NCBI GenBank assembly: GCA_017303475.1
Contig: JAFLBO010000025.1
Span: forward strand, 17,542-81,541
DNA length: 64,000 nt
Reading direction: 5' to 3'
DNA from: Chitinophagales bacterium
GTDB taxonomy: Bacteria; Bacteroidota; Bacteroidia; Chitinophagales; Saprospiraceae
The notes beneath the pieces were generated by a model. It saw nothing but the letters and a program-made list of their open reading frames with translations, was not told the origin of the DNA and did no database searches. This document shows, piece after piece, positions 1 through 8,299 of the stretch (its first letter is position 1; each line of letters opens with the position of its first letter). Position numbers and translations under genes: made by a program.

Positions 1-1
1 T

Positions 2-697
2 TTGCCGGATACGGTATTGGTTACCCTGAATGCCAACTGGCGGAATATTTTGTTCGTTAATCGTGGTCAGCCCAGCTGGGATGCCTCTTTGTCGGCCGGA
101 CAAAATCAGAGTCAATTGGCCCTTACCACGGGTTTTGAGCAGCGAAAGGTGGAAGATTACGCCCTGCGTTTGCGCACGAGTTTCAGTTTGCGCTGGAGTT
201 TGGAAGCTGATCTGGAACGATCGTTTAAAAGCAATGAAAATCAGGCATTTGTTACCCGAAACTACGATATAAACGCCTGGGAACTGGGTCCCAAACTCAC
301 CTGGTTACCCATAAAGGGATTGCGTTTTATCGGGCAGGCCAAGTGGCTCGACAGTAAAAACCAATTGCCCTCTGCCGAGCGCGCCACCCAAACCAACTGG
401 ACCCTGGAAACCGTCTGGAATCCGGTAGCCAGGTCTAATGCACAGGGTTTTAAAGCGGCTACTTCCCTGCGACTGAAAGGAACCTACGCAGATGTGCGGT
501 ACAATGGCGCCGCCAATTCAGCCGTGGCCTTTGTGATGCTGGAAGGTCTGCAAAACGGTAAAAATTATCTCTGGAGCCTCAGTCTGGACCGACAGTTATC
601 GAAATCCATGCAGCTCAGTCTGCAATACGAAGGTCGCAAAACCGGTGTCAACCGCGTGATACACGTAGCGCGCGCGCAGGTGCGGGCGGTGTTTTAG
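2..697 (+). CDS. Outer-membrane beta-barrel protein, C-terminal part (5' end outside window)
   Basis: An open frame enters from the left edge and ends at TAG (695-697), so this is the last ~231 residues of a larger protein. The visible part is a series of alternating polar/hydrophobic strands (SLRWSLEADLERSF, GLRFIGQAKWLD, LWSLSLDRQLSKSMQLSLQYEGR) ending in an aromatic residue (RAQVRAVF), as expected of an outer-membrane beta-barrel. Similar C-termini occur on large, poorly characterised Bacteroidota surface proteins (from memory). No enzymatic motif is visible. The palindromic element at 698-774 starts at the base after the stop codon. The internal TTG/ATG codons are not evidence for a start here. 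Function unknown. Confidence 0.7.
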   Translation: MPDTVLVTLNANWRNILFVNRGQPSWDASLSAGQNQSQLALTTGFEQRKVEDYALRLRTSFSLRWSLEADLERSFKSNENQAFVTRNYDINAWELGPKLTWLPIKGLRFIGQAKWLDSKNQLPSAERATQTNWTLETVWNPVARSNAQGFKAATSLRLKGTYADVRYNGAANSAVAFVMLEGLQNGKNYLWSLSLDRQLSKSMQLSLQYEGRKTGVNRVIHVARAQVRAVF

Positions 698-774
698 GAA
701 CGATTGCAATCCGGGCCAAAGTGAGAGTCTCACTCAAAGTGAGACTCTCACTTTGGCCCGGATTGCAATCGTTC
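698..774. repeat. Nested palindromic element, copy 1 (37-bp perfect arms)
   Basis: Positions 698-734 and 738-774 are perfect reverse complements over 37 bp, separated by the loop CAA (735-737). Each arm contains a smaller near-palindrome (AGTGAGAGTCTCACT on the left, AGTGAGACTCTCACT on the right). The core is shared with the element at 45617-45691, but the outer ~20 bp of each arm are different. It starts at the first base after the upstream stop codon and lies between convergent genes, so it could act as a bidirectional terminator, although no T-run follows. Confidence 0.9.
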
Positions 775-813
775 ATCGTTCATCGTTCATCGTTCATCGT
801 TCATCGTCCATCT
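771..813. repeat. Tandem GTTCATC word array overlapping the psuG 3' end
   Basis: About six head-to-tail copies of the 7-mer GTTCATC (the last is GTCCATC) follow the palindrome at 698-774. Read on the minus strand the array encodes the last residues of psuG (MNDER) and its stop codon. A related array of CCATCGTCC words lies at 4436-4459. Confidence 0.8.
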
Positions 814-1728
814 TTCTGCGATTTCCGCTGCCAACCGTGCATTGTTCAGCACCAGCGCGATATTGGTTTGAAGGCTTCTGCCGGCGGTGAGTTGTTCCAT
901 TTTAGCCAGGAGGAAAGGCGTGAGGGCTTTGCCGCTTATGCCTTGTTTGTCGGCTTCTGCTACGGCCTGAGCTATGGTTTTTTCCATCAGATCGGCGTCC
1001 AGTTGGTCTTTTTCGGGCACCGGGTTGGCAATGAGTGCTCCGCCGCGTGGATCGAGTTGCCATTTGGTATGGAGTAACTGGGCAATTTCTTTGGGAGTAT
1101 CCAGTTGAAAATCCACTTTATGTCCGCTTTTTCGGGTATAAAACGCTGGAAAATCTGGTGTTTGGTATCCAATAACCGGCACTCCCATGGTTTCGAGGTA
1201 TTCAAGCGTGAGTCCGAGATCGAGAATGCTTTTGGCGCCGGCACTCACAACTGCCACTGGTGTGCGGGCCAATTCCTGCAGGTCGGCAGAAATGTCCATG
1301 GTTGTGGTGGCGCCCCGGTGTACCCCTCCGATGCCTCCTGTAGCGAAGATGCGGATATCCGCCAGATGAGCAATAATCATGGTGGAGGCTACGGTGGTTG
1401 CGCCATCCAGTTGTTTACTGACCAGGTATGGGAGGTCTCGCCGACTGGACTTGGGGATTTTGCTGCCGTTTTTACCCAGGTATTCAATTTCCTCAGGGGT
1501 GAGTCCGGCTTTAAGTTTTCCGCCAAGGATGGCGCAAGTGGCCGGAATGGCGCCGGAATCGCGCACCGTTTTTTCTACCAGAAGGGCAGTTTCCACATTT
1601 TGGGGATAAGGCATACCATGGGCAATGATGGTGCTTTCGAGGGCCACAAGGGGTTGATGTTGATGAAGCGCGGCTTTTACTTCTGGAGAAAGAGCTAAAA
1701 ATGGATGCAGCATATGCGTGGAAAACAT
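787..1728 (-). CDS. psuG: Pseudouridine-5'-phosphate glycosidase
   Basis: A cytoplasmic enzyme that reversibly cleaves the C-C glycosidic bond of pseudouridine 5'-phosphate to uracil and ribose 5-phosphate. The 313-residue protein spans the whole family. The characteristic ALESTIIAHGMPYP motif is present, with E31 in ALEST, K93 in IPKSSRRD and K166 in SAGAKS at the positions I remember as the catalytic Glu and Lys residues of the E. coli enzyme, and the metal-site region TTTMDISADL near 142-150. The partner kinase PsuK is not adjacent, but a PfkB-family kinase of unknown substrate lies at 2253-3161 on the other strand. The C-terminal MNDER and stop codon are encoded by a tandem-word repeat, so the native end has probably been replaced. 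Confidence 0.95.
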   Translation of the reverse strand: MFSTHMLHPFLALSPEVKAALHQHQPLVALESTIIAHGMPYPQNVETALLVEKTVRDSGAIPATCAILGGKLKAGLTPEEIEYLGKNGSKIPKSSRRDLPYLVSKQLDGATTVASTMIIAHLADIRIFATGGIGGVHRGATTTMDISADLQELARTPVAVVSAGAKSILDLGLTLEYLETMGVPVIGYQTPDFPAFYTRKSGHKVDFQLDTPKEIAQLLHTKWQLDPRGGALIANPVPEKDQLDADLMEKTIAQAVAEADKQGISGKALTPFLLAKMEQLTAGRSLQTNIALVLNNARLAAEIAERWTMNDER

Positions 1729-1788
1729 TGAAAATCAGCGTAAATTCGGGTCTTGAAAAAAAAATGAAAATTTTTTCCCCCACAAAGG

Positions 1789-1820
1789 TTGCGAATTTAC
1801 CAATTCAGATTTTACCTTTG
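1789..1820 (+). promoter_or_regulatory. Promoter of tRNA-Asn
   Basis: A -7 box TACCTTTG at 1813-1820 matches the Bacteroidota consensus TAnnTTTG, with a TTG -33 element at 1789-1791 (21 nt apart). The tRNA begins 26 nt after the box. The sequence following the box (GCAC) matches that in front of the tRNA-Thr cluster at 35993. Confidence 0.7.
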
Positions 1821-1846
1821 CACCCGCTTTTGAAAAAGAAGCAAAC

Positions 1847-1920
1847 GTCTCATTAGCTCAGTTGGTTAGAGCGGCGGACTGTTAATCCGTAGGTCCAAGG
1901 TTCAAGTCCTTGATGGGACG
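1847..1920 (+). tRNA. trnN: tRNA-Asn (anticodon GTT)
   Basis: A full cloverleaf is visible: acceptor GTCTCAT pairs with ATGGGAC, anticodon stem GCGGA/TCCGT with loop CTGTTAA, and T-loop TTCAAGT. The discriminator is G at 1920 and no CCA is encoded. Confidence 0.95.
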
Positions 1921-1923
1921 CAT

Positions 1924-1956
1924 AAGCCACTCCGAATCTTCGGGGTGGCTTTTTTC
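1924..1956 (+). terminator. Rho-independent terminator after tRNA-Asn
   Basis: The stem AAGCCACTCCGA / TCGGGGTGGCTT with a short loop is followed directly by TTTTTTC. Confidence 0.85.
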
Positions 1957-1961
1957 TTTTG

Positions 1962-2252
1962 GAACGCTGGGGAACGCGGGGTTGGTGGAACGCGGATGAC
2001 GCGGATGACGCGGATTTTTTTGATGCTGCCTGCGGCAGCAAGGTCACGTAAGCAGCCCAGTCGAATGTCTTCTGCGGAAATCTGCGCTCCAAATCTGCGA
2101 GAATCTGCGGGAAACCCTCGACGCAACACGTGAGCAGCCCAGTCGAATGTCTTCTGCGGAAATCTGCGGGAAACCCTCGACGCGACACGTGAGTAGCCCA
2201 ACCGAACGCCAACTCGAAAACTCAAACACTCCCAAACTCAAACACTCAAAAA
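1962..2252. repeat. Composite word-repeat island upstream of the PfkB kinase
   Basis: The island fills the gap between tRNA-Asn and the kinase start codon. It begins with GGAACGC and GATGACGCG words (also at 27940-28169), passes the small hairpin CTGCCTGCGGCAG, then has direct copies of a unit around CAGCCCAGTCGAATGTCTTC: 2043-2122 (with a 22-nt insertion), 2123-2180 and a partial copy 2181-2205. The last segment, 2205-2252, is an ACTCAAAC word array that runs into the ATG and matches the mntH leader at 24458 almost perfectly. No coding signal is seen. Confidence 0.85.
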
Positions 2253-3161
2253 ATGAGCTTACTTACTGTCGGTACTGTTGCTTTTGATGATATTGAAACC
2301 CCTTCCGGACGCGCGGAGAAGGTGGTGGGCGGAGCCTGCACGTACATTTCTCTGGCGGCTTCCTATTTTGTAAAACCGGTTCGGGTGGTTTCTGTAGTTG
2401 GCGACGATTTTCCACACGAAACCCTGGAATATCTGCGCCACCGCGGTGTGGATCTGGAAGGTTTGCAAATCAAGGAAGGAGAAAAATCCTTTTTCTGGGC
2501 TGGGCGCTACCACAAAAGTCTCAATACACGCGATACCCTGGATACGCAGCTTAATGTACTGGCCACCTTTGATCCGATTCTTCCGGAATCTTACCGTCAG
2601 AGCGACTTCCTGATGCTCGGCAACCTCACCCCCATGGTTCAGATGCAGGTGCTGGAACAACTCACGCACCGTCCGAAACTGGTGGCGCTGGATACCATGA
2701 ATTTCTGGATGGATATTGCCATGGACGACCTGCGCAAAGTGCTGGAAAAAGTGGATGTGCTGACCATCAACGACGAAGAAGCCCGACAGCTCTCCGGCGA
2801 GCACTCGCTGGTGCATGCCGCCCGCGCCATACACCATATGGGCCCGAAATACCTGATCATCAAAAAGGGCGAACATGGCGCGTTGCTGTTCCACCGCGGA
2901 CAGATTTTCTTTGCCCCAGCCCTACCGTTGGCGGAAGTGATAGACCCCACCGGCGCCGGCGACACCTTTGCGGGTGGTTTCATGGGTTACCTTGCCAAAA
3001 CAGGAGATATTTCTTTCGAAAACATGAAACGCGCCGTGATTTTTGGTTCTGCCATGGCTTCTTTCTGCGTGGAGAAATTCGGCATTGAACGACTTAAAGG
3101 TCTCTCTCCGGCTATGATCGAAAACCGTGTGGAGGAATTTGCCGAATTGGTTAAGTTTTAA
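2253..3161 (+). CDS. PfkB/ribokinase-family sugar or nucleoside kinase
   Basis: A 302-residue cytoplasmic kinase of the ribokinase/PfkB fold. The N-terminal strand LLTVGTVAFDDIETP and the VGGACTYISLAAS segment form the substrate lid region. The C-terminal signature DPTGAGDTFAGGF carries the anion hole and the catalytic Asp, and INDEEARQLSG is typical of the family. The substrate cannot be read from the sequence. psuG lies 0.5 kb away on the opposite strand, so pseudouridine kinase is a weak possibility. The length is normal. The start codon abuts a repeat array with no Shine-Dalgarno, and the YbhN-like gene follows after 21 nt, suggesting co-transcription. Confidence 0.85.
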   Translation: MSLLTVGTVAFDDIETPSGRAEKVVGGACTYISLAASYFVKPVRVVSVVGDDFPHETLEYLRHRGVDLEGLQIKEGEKSFFWAGRYHKSLNTRDTLDTQLNVLATFDPILPESYRQSDFLMLGNLTPMVQMQVLEQLTHRPKLVALDTMNFWMDIAMDDLRKVLEKVDVLTINDEEARQLSGEHSLVHAARAIHHMGPKYLIIKKGEHGALLFHRGQIFFAPALPLAEVIDPTGAGDTFAGGFMGYLAKTGDISFENMKRAVIFGSAMASFCVEKFGIERLKGLSPAMIENRVEEFAELVKF

Positions 3162-3182
3162 CCACCTTTTTCCCCATAAACC

Positions 3183-4256
3183 ATGAATAATGCCCCACCC
3201 ATAGAAGACAATGAACGCCAGGAATTTGTGCGTTCCATGCGACTTTCGCGCATGATTCTGCCTGTGGCATTGGGGCTGGCTGCGGTGGGGTATTTGTTCT
3301 ACCGGCAATTTGATGCTGAAAAATTCCGCGCCATCTCCTGGAGCGCACACGCTTTTGCCTGGATAGGCCTAGCGTTGGTACTGTTGATAGCCCGTCATTT
3401 TTTTTACGCATTTCGCCTGAAAACGCTCACCGGAAATCAATTTTCCTGGAAAAAATGCCTGGAACTCATTGTCATCTGGGAATTCAGCAGCGCACTTACC
3501 CCTACCAGTAAAGGTGGGCCCTTTGTGATGCTTTTTGTACTCACGCAGGAAAAAGTGCCCGCAGGCAAGACAGCTGCCGCTATTTTTTACACCATGATTT
3601 GCGATACGGGATTCTTCGTGATCCTGTTACCCTTGCTACTGAGTATCTATGGCCCGCCCATGCTTTATCCGGGCATGACAGCCTATACGGATCAAAATCT
3701 GGCATCCAGCGTGCTGTTTTTCACTTATTGCATGATGGTGTTGTACTGGACGGTGCTCATGTTTTTTGTGTTTATCCGTCCTCAATACGCCCGAAAAGCC
3801 ATGCTACGGTTGGCCGGGGTTTCCTGGTTGAAAAAATGGTCGGAAAAACTGCGCTGGTGGGGAGAAGAATTTGAACTGGCGGCCCGGGAATTGAAACAAC
3901 AAAACTGGAAATATCACGCCAAGGTTATGACTGGCGCATTGGGCGCCTGGACCAGCAAGTTTCTGATGATCAACTGCCTGATCATTGCCATTGTACCAAC
4001 CACGCCAATCGACGGAGGTACGCAGGCCTTTATATATGCCCGTTTGGTGGCCATGTTCGTCATCATGGCCTTCAGCCCTACACCAGGGGCGGCCGGATTG
4101 GCTGAAATAGCCCTGGCCGGTTTTATCTCAGATTATGCTCCCACCGGAATAGGCATGATTGTAGCCATACTCTGGAGAGGAATGGCTTATTACGGTTACC
4201 TCATTGCCGGAGCTATTGTAGTACCAGCCTGGGTTTCGGCAAGATTAAAACGATAG
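3183..4256 (+). CDS. YbhN/UPF0104-type flippase-like integral membrane protein
   Basis: A polytopic membrane protein of 357 residues with about eight hydrophobic segments. The conserved TPTSKGGPF (near 102-111) and SPTPGAAGLAEIAL (near 299-312) motifs identify the lysylphosphatidylglycerol-synthase transmembrane / UPF0104 family. Members without the soluble synthase domain, as here, are thought to move lipids or lipid-linked sugars across the inner membrane, but the substrate is unknown. The gene starts 21 nt after the kinase gene and is probably its operon partner. A second possible start is the Met of MRLSRM, 18 residues downstream. Confidence 0.8.
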   Translation: MNNAPPIEDNERQEFVRSMRLSRMILPVALGLAAVGYLFYRQFDAEKFRAISWSAHAFAWIGLALVLLIARHFFYAFRLKTLTGNQFSWKKCLELIVIWEFSSALTPTSKGGPFVMLFVLTQEKVPAGKTAAAIFYTMICDTGFFVILLPLLLSIYGPPMLYPGMTAYTDQNLASSVLFFTYCMMVLYWTVLMFFVFIRPQYARKAMLRLAGVSWLKKWSEKLRWWGEEFELAARELKQQNWKYHAKVMTGALGAWTSKFLMINCLIIAIVPTTPIDGGTQAFIYARLVAMFVIMAFSPTPGAAGLAEIALAGFISDYAPTGIGMIVAILWRGMAYYGYLIAGAIVVPAWVSARLKR

Positions 4257-4300
4257 GGGTAGCATGGTGCAACCTGAGCGTGGTTTTGGTGTTTTGTTTT

Positions 4301-4367
4301 TTTACCACTAAGGCACTAAGGGCACGAAGGTTTTCACTCTTAGTGCCCTTAGTGCCTTAGTGGTAAA
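4301..4367. repeat. CACTAAG-word inverted repeat
   Basis: Arms 4301-4329 and 4339-4367 (29 nt each) are reverse complements with one mismatch. Both are built from ACCACTAAG / GCACTAAG words, separated by a 9-nt loop. The same family occurs at 6839-6948 and 23450-23548. It lies between two same-strand genes and may end the YbhN transcript. Confidence 0.9.
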
Positions 4368-4399
4368 CATCAACAGACTACGAACCTCCAAACAAACGT

Positions 4400-4407
4400 T
4401 ATTTTTG
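4400..4407 (+). promoter_or_regulatory. -7 promoter box of the TPR gene
   Basis: TATTTTTG followed by CCC matches TAnnTTTG and the extended form seen before murI and ftsK. It lies just after the inverted repeat at 4301-4367 and about 63 nt before the ATG. CCATCGTCC words fill part of the leader (4436-4459). No clear -33 TTG is seen. Confidence 0.5.
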
Positions 4408-4470
4408 CCCTCCCCAAACCATACAACCTAACTACCATCGTCCATCGTCCACCGTCTAAAATCCCAACCC

Positions 4471-6291
4471 ATGCCACACGCAGTTTTGAAGTCGCTAGCT
4501 ATTTTATTGGTTTTTACCCTGTTTGGCGGAGTTTTGTCGGCCCAAACAGCGGATCCGAATTTGGCCAATCAATATTTTTCTGACGGTGAATTTGAAAAAG
4601 CTGCTGCATTATATGCCCAGTTGGTAGAAAAGGAGCGTCGTAGTGATTATTATTTCACGCGCTATATTGAATGTTTAACCAAGTTGGAAAAGTGGGACGA
4701 GGCAGAAAAGGCGGTTAAAAAACAGATTAAGGATCAGCCTGAAAACAACATTTTGTTTGTGGTGTATGGTCAGATTTTTGAGGAGCAGGGCAAAAATGCT
4801 GAAGCAGAAACGCAATACCAGAAAGCTATTGACAAAATGGCCTCCGATTATGCCGCAGTAATTCGCCTGGCGAATATGTTCCAAAATGAATCCAAATACG
4901 ATTACGCGGTTAAAACATACGAACGAGGTGCTCAGCTCACCAAAGATCCCCATCGCTTTGCCTACAACCTTGGCGATTTGTACCGTCGTAAAGGAGAGCC
5001 GGTAAAAATGACTGAGCAATACCTGAATGCGCTGGAGTCGGATCCTGGCAAATTGCCTTCCCTGCAAACCATTTTTGCCCGTACCCTGGGCCCCGAAGAC
5101 TTGCAGGAGCTGCAAACTCAATTGTATGCCCGTATTCAGCAAAATGAAAATCCGGACTACATAGAACTCCTGGCCTGGTCGTTTGTGCAACGAAAGGATT
5201 TCAAAAGCGCATTACGTCAATATAAAGCCCTGGATAAACGCCTGGGCGAAAGCGGTCAGCGCGTCATGCGTTTGGCCGACGATGCCGCTGAGGCCAGAGA
5301 TTACGAAACAGCTATTGCAGCCTACGAATACGTGATGGCAGAGAAAGGGCAAACCAGTCCTTTTTTCTACGATGCCAAACGGGAGGCCATGCAATGCAGG
5401 CGCCGGAAAATTACCGAGGGATTTCAGTATACTCAGCAAGACCTCAACCTGCTGGAGGCAGAATACGAGCAGTTTTTGAGTCAGTACGGCAAAACCAAGC
5501 TTAGCGCGGGCATCATCATGCAATTGGCAGAACTGGAGGCCATTTATATGCGCAACCTGCCCAAAGCCATTCAACTGCTGGAAGACCTGAAACAAACACC
5601 CGGCCTGCCGCCAGATCTGGTGGCCAAACTCAAAATTAACCTGGGCGATTATTACCTCATGGATGGCGATATCTGGGAGAGCACTTTGCTGTATAGTCAG
5701 GTGGATAAAGCTTTTAAGGAAGACACCATTGGGCAGGAGGCCAGGTTTAAAAATGCCCGTTTGTCGTACTTCAATGGCGATTTTCAGTGGGCCCAGGCAC
5801 AATTTGATGTATTGAAGGCCTCTACCTCTAAAATGATTGCCAACGATGCCCTGGATCTTTCCGTGTTTATCATGGATAACCTCAACCTGGACACCACTTC
5901 AGATGCCATTTCTCTGTATGCTTCCGCTGAAATGCTGGTGCTGCAAAACCGTTTCGATGAGGCTTTTTTGAAACTGGATACTCTGGCGCGGGATTTTCCG
6001 GAACATTCGCTGCAAGACGATATTCTGTACCTCAAGGCGCGTATCTGGGAAAAACAACGGGATTACCAAAAAGCCATTCCGCTTTATGAAGAAGTGGCTG
6101 AAAAATACAAAGACGATATCCGAGCCGACAATTCGCTCTTTGCCCTGGCACAGATCTATGAGTTTCGCATGAACGATACGGAAAAAGCCAAAGGCATTTA
6201 TGAGAAGATATTCCTGGATTATTCGGGCAGCGTGTTTGCTGTAGATGCCCGGAAACGATTCAGGATACTCAGAGGGGATAAAGTGCAGTAG
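4471..6291 (+). CDS. Periplasmic tetratricopeptide-repeat protein
   Basis: A 606-residue protein with a clear signal peptide (residues ~1-25, ending LSAQT). It is built almost wholly from TPR-like helical pairs: YFSDGEFEKAAALYAQL, YGQIFEEQGKNAEAETQYQKA, ARIWEKQRDYQKAIPLYEEVAEKY, and the last repeat EFRMNDTEKAKGIYEKIFLDY. No catalytic domain is attached. Proteins of this form are common periplasmic scaffolds in Bacteroidota, some near T9SS or cell-envelope machinery, but no partner is evident here. The stop codon TAG is followed at once by a GAGTGTTTGAG word array. Confidence 0.85.
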   Translation: MPHAVLKSLAILLVFTLFGGVLSAQTADPNLANQYFSDGEFEKAAALYAQLVEKERRSDYYFTRYIECLTKLEKWDEAEKAVKKQIKDQPENNILFVVYGQIFEEQGKNAEAETQYQKAIDKMASDYAAVIRLANMFQNESKYDYAVKTYERGAQLTKDPHRFAYNLGDLYRRKGEPVKMTEQYLNALESDPGKLPSLQTIFARTLGPEDLQELQTQLYARIQQNENPDYIELLAWSFVQRKDFKSALRQYKALDKRLGESGQRVMRLADDAAEARDYETAIAAYEYVMAEKGQTSPFFYDAKREAMQCRRRKITEGFQYTQQDLNLLEAEYEQFLSQYGKTKLSAGIIMQLAELEAIYMRNLPKAIQLLEDLKQTPGLPPDLVAKLKINLGDYYLMDGDIWESTLLYSQVDKAFKEDTIGQEARFKNARLSYFNGDFQWAQAQFDVLKASTSKMIANDALDLSVFIMDNLNLDTTSDAISLYASAEMLVLQNRFDEAFLKLDTLARDFPEHSLQDDILYLKARIWEKQRDYQKAIPLYEEVAEKYKDDIRADNSLFALAQIYEFRMNDTEKAKGIYEKIFLDYSGSVFAVDARKRFRILRGDKVQ

Positions 6292-6341
6292 TGAGTGTTT
6301 GAGTGCCTGAGTGTTTAAGTGTTTGAGTTGGCGTTCGGCTT
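6292..6341. repeat. GAGTGTTTGAG word array ending in GTTGGCG
   Basis: Tandem GAGTGTTT / GAGTGCCT words start at the base after the TPR stop codon and end in GAGTTGGCGTTCGGCTT. The same boundary word occurs at 60335 and, in reverse complement, at 2205, 12931 and 24458. This copy is a single arm without a facing partner. Confidence 0.8.
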
Positions 6342-6420
6342 GGATTTATCTGTAGTCACTGCTAAGTATGCAAATGGTCTTGCTTCCCGAATTTTACGTT
6401 CTTCGCGGTGAACCTAAACC

Positions 6421-6428
6421 TATCTTTA
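6421..6428 (+). promoter_or_regulatory. Possible -7 box directly before the DUF1801 start
   Basis: TATCTTTA differs from TAnnTTTG only in its last base and ends one nucleotide before the ATG. If used, the transcript would start inside or at the start codon region. Weak on its own. Confidence 0.3.
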
Positions 6429-6429
6429 C

Positions 6430-6810
6430 ATGAACACCATTGACACCTACATTTCCACTCACCCGGAAGAAGTTCAGGTATTACTGGAAAAAGTAAGATC
6501 CCTGATCAGGGAAAATGCTCCCGGCGCTACGGAAGACATCAAATATGGCATCCCAACCTTCATTCTGAACGGGAATCTGGTGCATTTCGCAGCATTTAAA
6601 CACCATATCGGCTTTTACCCGGCACCCAGCGGTCTGGTGGAATTTGCCAATGAACTCGAACCCTACAAAGCCGGCAAAGGTTCCGTACAATTCCCGCTGG
6701 ACCAGCCCCTGCCTCTGGAACTAATTCGCAAAATTGTTGCGTTTCGTGTAGCAGAAAACCTGGCTAAAAAAGCTTCCAAGAAAAAGAAGCCCCAGAATGC
6801 CCCGGAATGA
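6430..6810 (+). CDS. DUF1801 (YdhG-like) domain protein
   Basis: A 126-residue single-domain protein. The pattern IRENAPGATEDIKYGIPTF, then LVHFAAFKHHIGFYPAPSG, GKGSVQFPLDQPLPLELIRKIV and a Lys-rich tail is the DUF1801 / YdhG fold. One member has been called a frataxin-like iron chaperone, but most have no known function, so none is assigned here. The start ATG is preceded by a -7-like box with almost no leader. Confidence 0.85.
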   Translation: MNTIDTYISTHPEEVQVLLEKVRSLIRENAPGATEDIKYGIPTFILNGNLVHFAAFKHHIGFYPAPSGLVEFANELEPYKAGKGSVQFPLDQPLPLELIRKIVAFRVAENLAKKASKKKKPQNAPE

Positions 6811-6838
6811 GGGAGGAATTTGGGAACTTTGTGCGAGT

Positions 6839-6948
6839 ATTACCACTAAGACACTTAGGACACTAAGAAGCGCTAAGTTTTAAATTTCAAAAATGCTGAA
6901 AATACATTGAGCATTGTCACTTAGTGCCTTTAGTGTCTTAGTGGTAAT
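6839..6948. repeat. CACTAAG-word inverted repeat upstream of pheS
   Basis: The left arm 6839-6867 and right arm 6919-6948 are imperfect reverse complements of ACCACTAAG/ACACTAAG words around a 51-nt AT-rich centre. It belongs to the same word family as 4301-4367 and 23450-23548. The right arm ends 25 nt before the pheS ATG, and the upstream open-frame extension of pheS through it is not coding. Confidence 0.9.
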
Positions 6949-6973
6949 CCCCTCTTACTCTTCACTTACCACC

Positions 6974-8005
6974 ATGTCAGACATATTCGAAAAAGCGGAG
7001 CTGGTTATAGCTGAAATCAATGCACAAGCGCCGGCTAATGCAGCAGAACTGGAGGCGTTCCGGATCCAGTACCTCGGCACCAAAGGCCTGATTAAGGGCC
7101 TGATGGAAGAAATGCGCAATGTGCCCAATGAGCGCAAACGGGATTACGGTCAACTCATGAACCGGCTCAAACAGGAGGCCGAGACCAAACACAACTCGCT
7201 GAAGGAAGTTTTTGAGGCGCAGGCACAAAATGCCGCTGGCAGTGCATTGGACCTCAGCGCCCCCGGCGAACCCATGCCTTTAGGGTCGCGACATCCGGTA
7301 GCGGTGACCATGAACCGGATTGTGGAAATTTTCACCCGCATGGGCTTCAGTGTAGCCGACGGACCTGAAATTGAAGATGATTGGCACAATTTCACGGCCA
7401 TGAATACGCCGGAAGACCACCCTGCCCGCGATATGCAGGATACATTCTATGTAGTGGATGCCCCGGGTATGCTCTTGCGCACACACACATCGCCCGTACA
7501 GGCGCGCGTGATGGAGAACCGCCAACCGCCTATTCGCATTATCGCGCCGGGACGTGTGTACCGGAATGAGACCATTTCCACGCGCTCACACGCACAATTC
7601 CACCAGGTGGAGGGATTATATATTGATGAAGGTGTTTCTTTCGCCGATTTGAAACAAACGCTCCTCTATTTTGCCCAGGAAATGTTCGGCGCAACCAAAA
7701 TTCGGCTGCGCCCTTCCTTCTTCCCATTCACGGAGCCTTCTGCTGAAATGGATATCTGGCTCGGTACAGACACAGAAAAGAACTACCGGCTCACCAAAGG
7801 CACCGGATGGCTGGAAATTCTCGGCTGCGGCATGGTAGATCCTCAGGTGCTGGAAAACTGCGGTATTGATTCCAAAAAATACAGCGGCTTTGCCTTCGGT
7901 ATGGGCATTGAACGCCAGGCCCTGCGTTTATACGAAATTGGGGATATCCGTCTCCTCTTCGAAAATGATGTGCGATTCCTCAGGCAGTTCTCCTCAGCTA
8001 TGTAA
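6974..8005 (+). CDS. pheS: Phenylalanine--tRNA ligase alpha subunit
   Basis: The catalytic alpha subunit of the heterotetrameric enzyme that charges tRNA-Phe. The 343 residues cover the whole family. An N-terminal coiled-coil (residues ~1-85) precedes the class II core with ADGPEIEDDWHNF, LLRTHTSPVQARVM (motif 2 region), FHQVEGLYID and the motif 3 stretch FAFGMGIERQALRLYEIGDIR. The start MSDIFEKAE was chosen because the longer open frame runs into the intergenic inverted repeat. pheT is not adjacent in this window. The gene is followed by a 287-bp repeat island shared with a convergent gene. Confidence 0.96.
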   Translation: MSDIFEKAELVIAEINAQAPANAAELEAFRIQYLGTKGLIKGLMEEMRNVPNERKRDYGQLMNRLKQEAETKHNSLKEVFEAQAQNAAGSALDLSAPGEPMPLGSRHPVAVTMNRIVEIFTRMGFSVADGPEIEDDWHNFTAMNTPEDHPARDMQDTFYVVDAPGMLLRTHTSPVQARVMENRQPPIRIIAPGRVYRNETISTRSHAQFHQVEGLYIDEGVSFADLKQTLLYFAQEMFGATKIRLRPSFFPFTEPSAEMDIWLGTDTEKNYRLTKGTGWLEILGCGMVDPQVLENCGIDSKKYSGFAFGMGIERQALRLYEIGDIRLLFENDVRFLRQFSSAM

Positions 8006-8007
8006 AA

Positions 8008-8294
8008 GGCTCTAAGCGTACAAAAGGCACAAAGACGCGTTGGCACAAAGACGCGTTGGCACAAAGACGCGTTGGCACAAAGGCGCGTTGGCACAAAGAC
8101 GCGAAGGCTCAAAGACACGAAGCGCAGGCCGAAGGCCTGCGCTTCGCATTTAGCAGCGAAGCTGCTTGAAACTTCGCGCCTTAGTGTCTTCGCGCCTTAG
8201 TGTCTTCGTGCTTTAATGTCTTCGCGCCTTAGTGTCTCCGCGTCTTAGTGTCTCCGCGTCAACGTACCTTTGTGCCTTTTGTACGCTTAGCGCC
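8008..8294. repeat. 287-bp palindromic word island between convergent genes
   Basis: The outer arms match: 8008-8040 (AGGCTCTAAGCGTACAAAAG...) and ~8262-8294 (...CTTTTGTACGCTTAGCGCCT) are near-perfect reverse complements. Inside, the left half has tandem ACGCGTTGGCACAAAG units and the right half tandem CTTCGCGCCTTAGTGT units. The centre holds a perfect 13-bp hairpin with a GAA loop (8118-8130 / 8134-8146) and a smaller AGCAG/CTGCT hairpin. It fills the whole gap between pheS and the DUF3078 gene. No ORF or transposase is seen. Confidence 0.9.
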
Positions 8295-8299
8295 TGCTC

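Noticed and set aside
2259..2894. 211-residue antisense frame over the PfkB kinase
   Set aside because: Opposite a gene with clear catalytic motifs and without any domain of its own.
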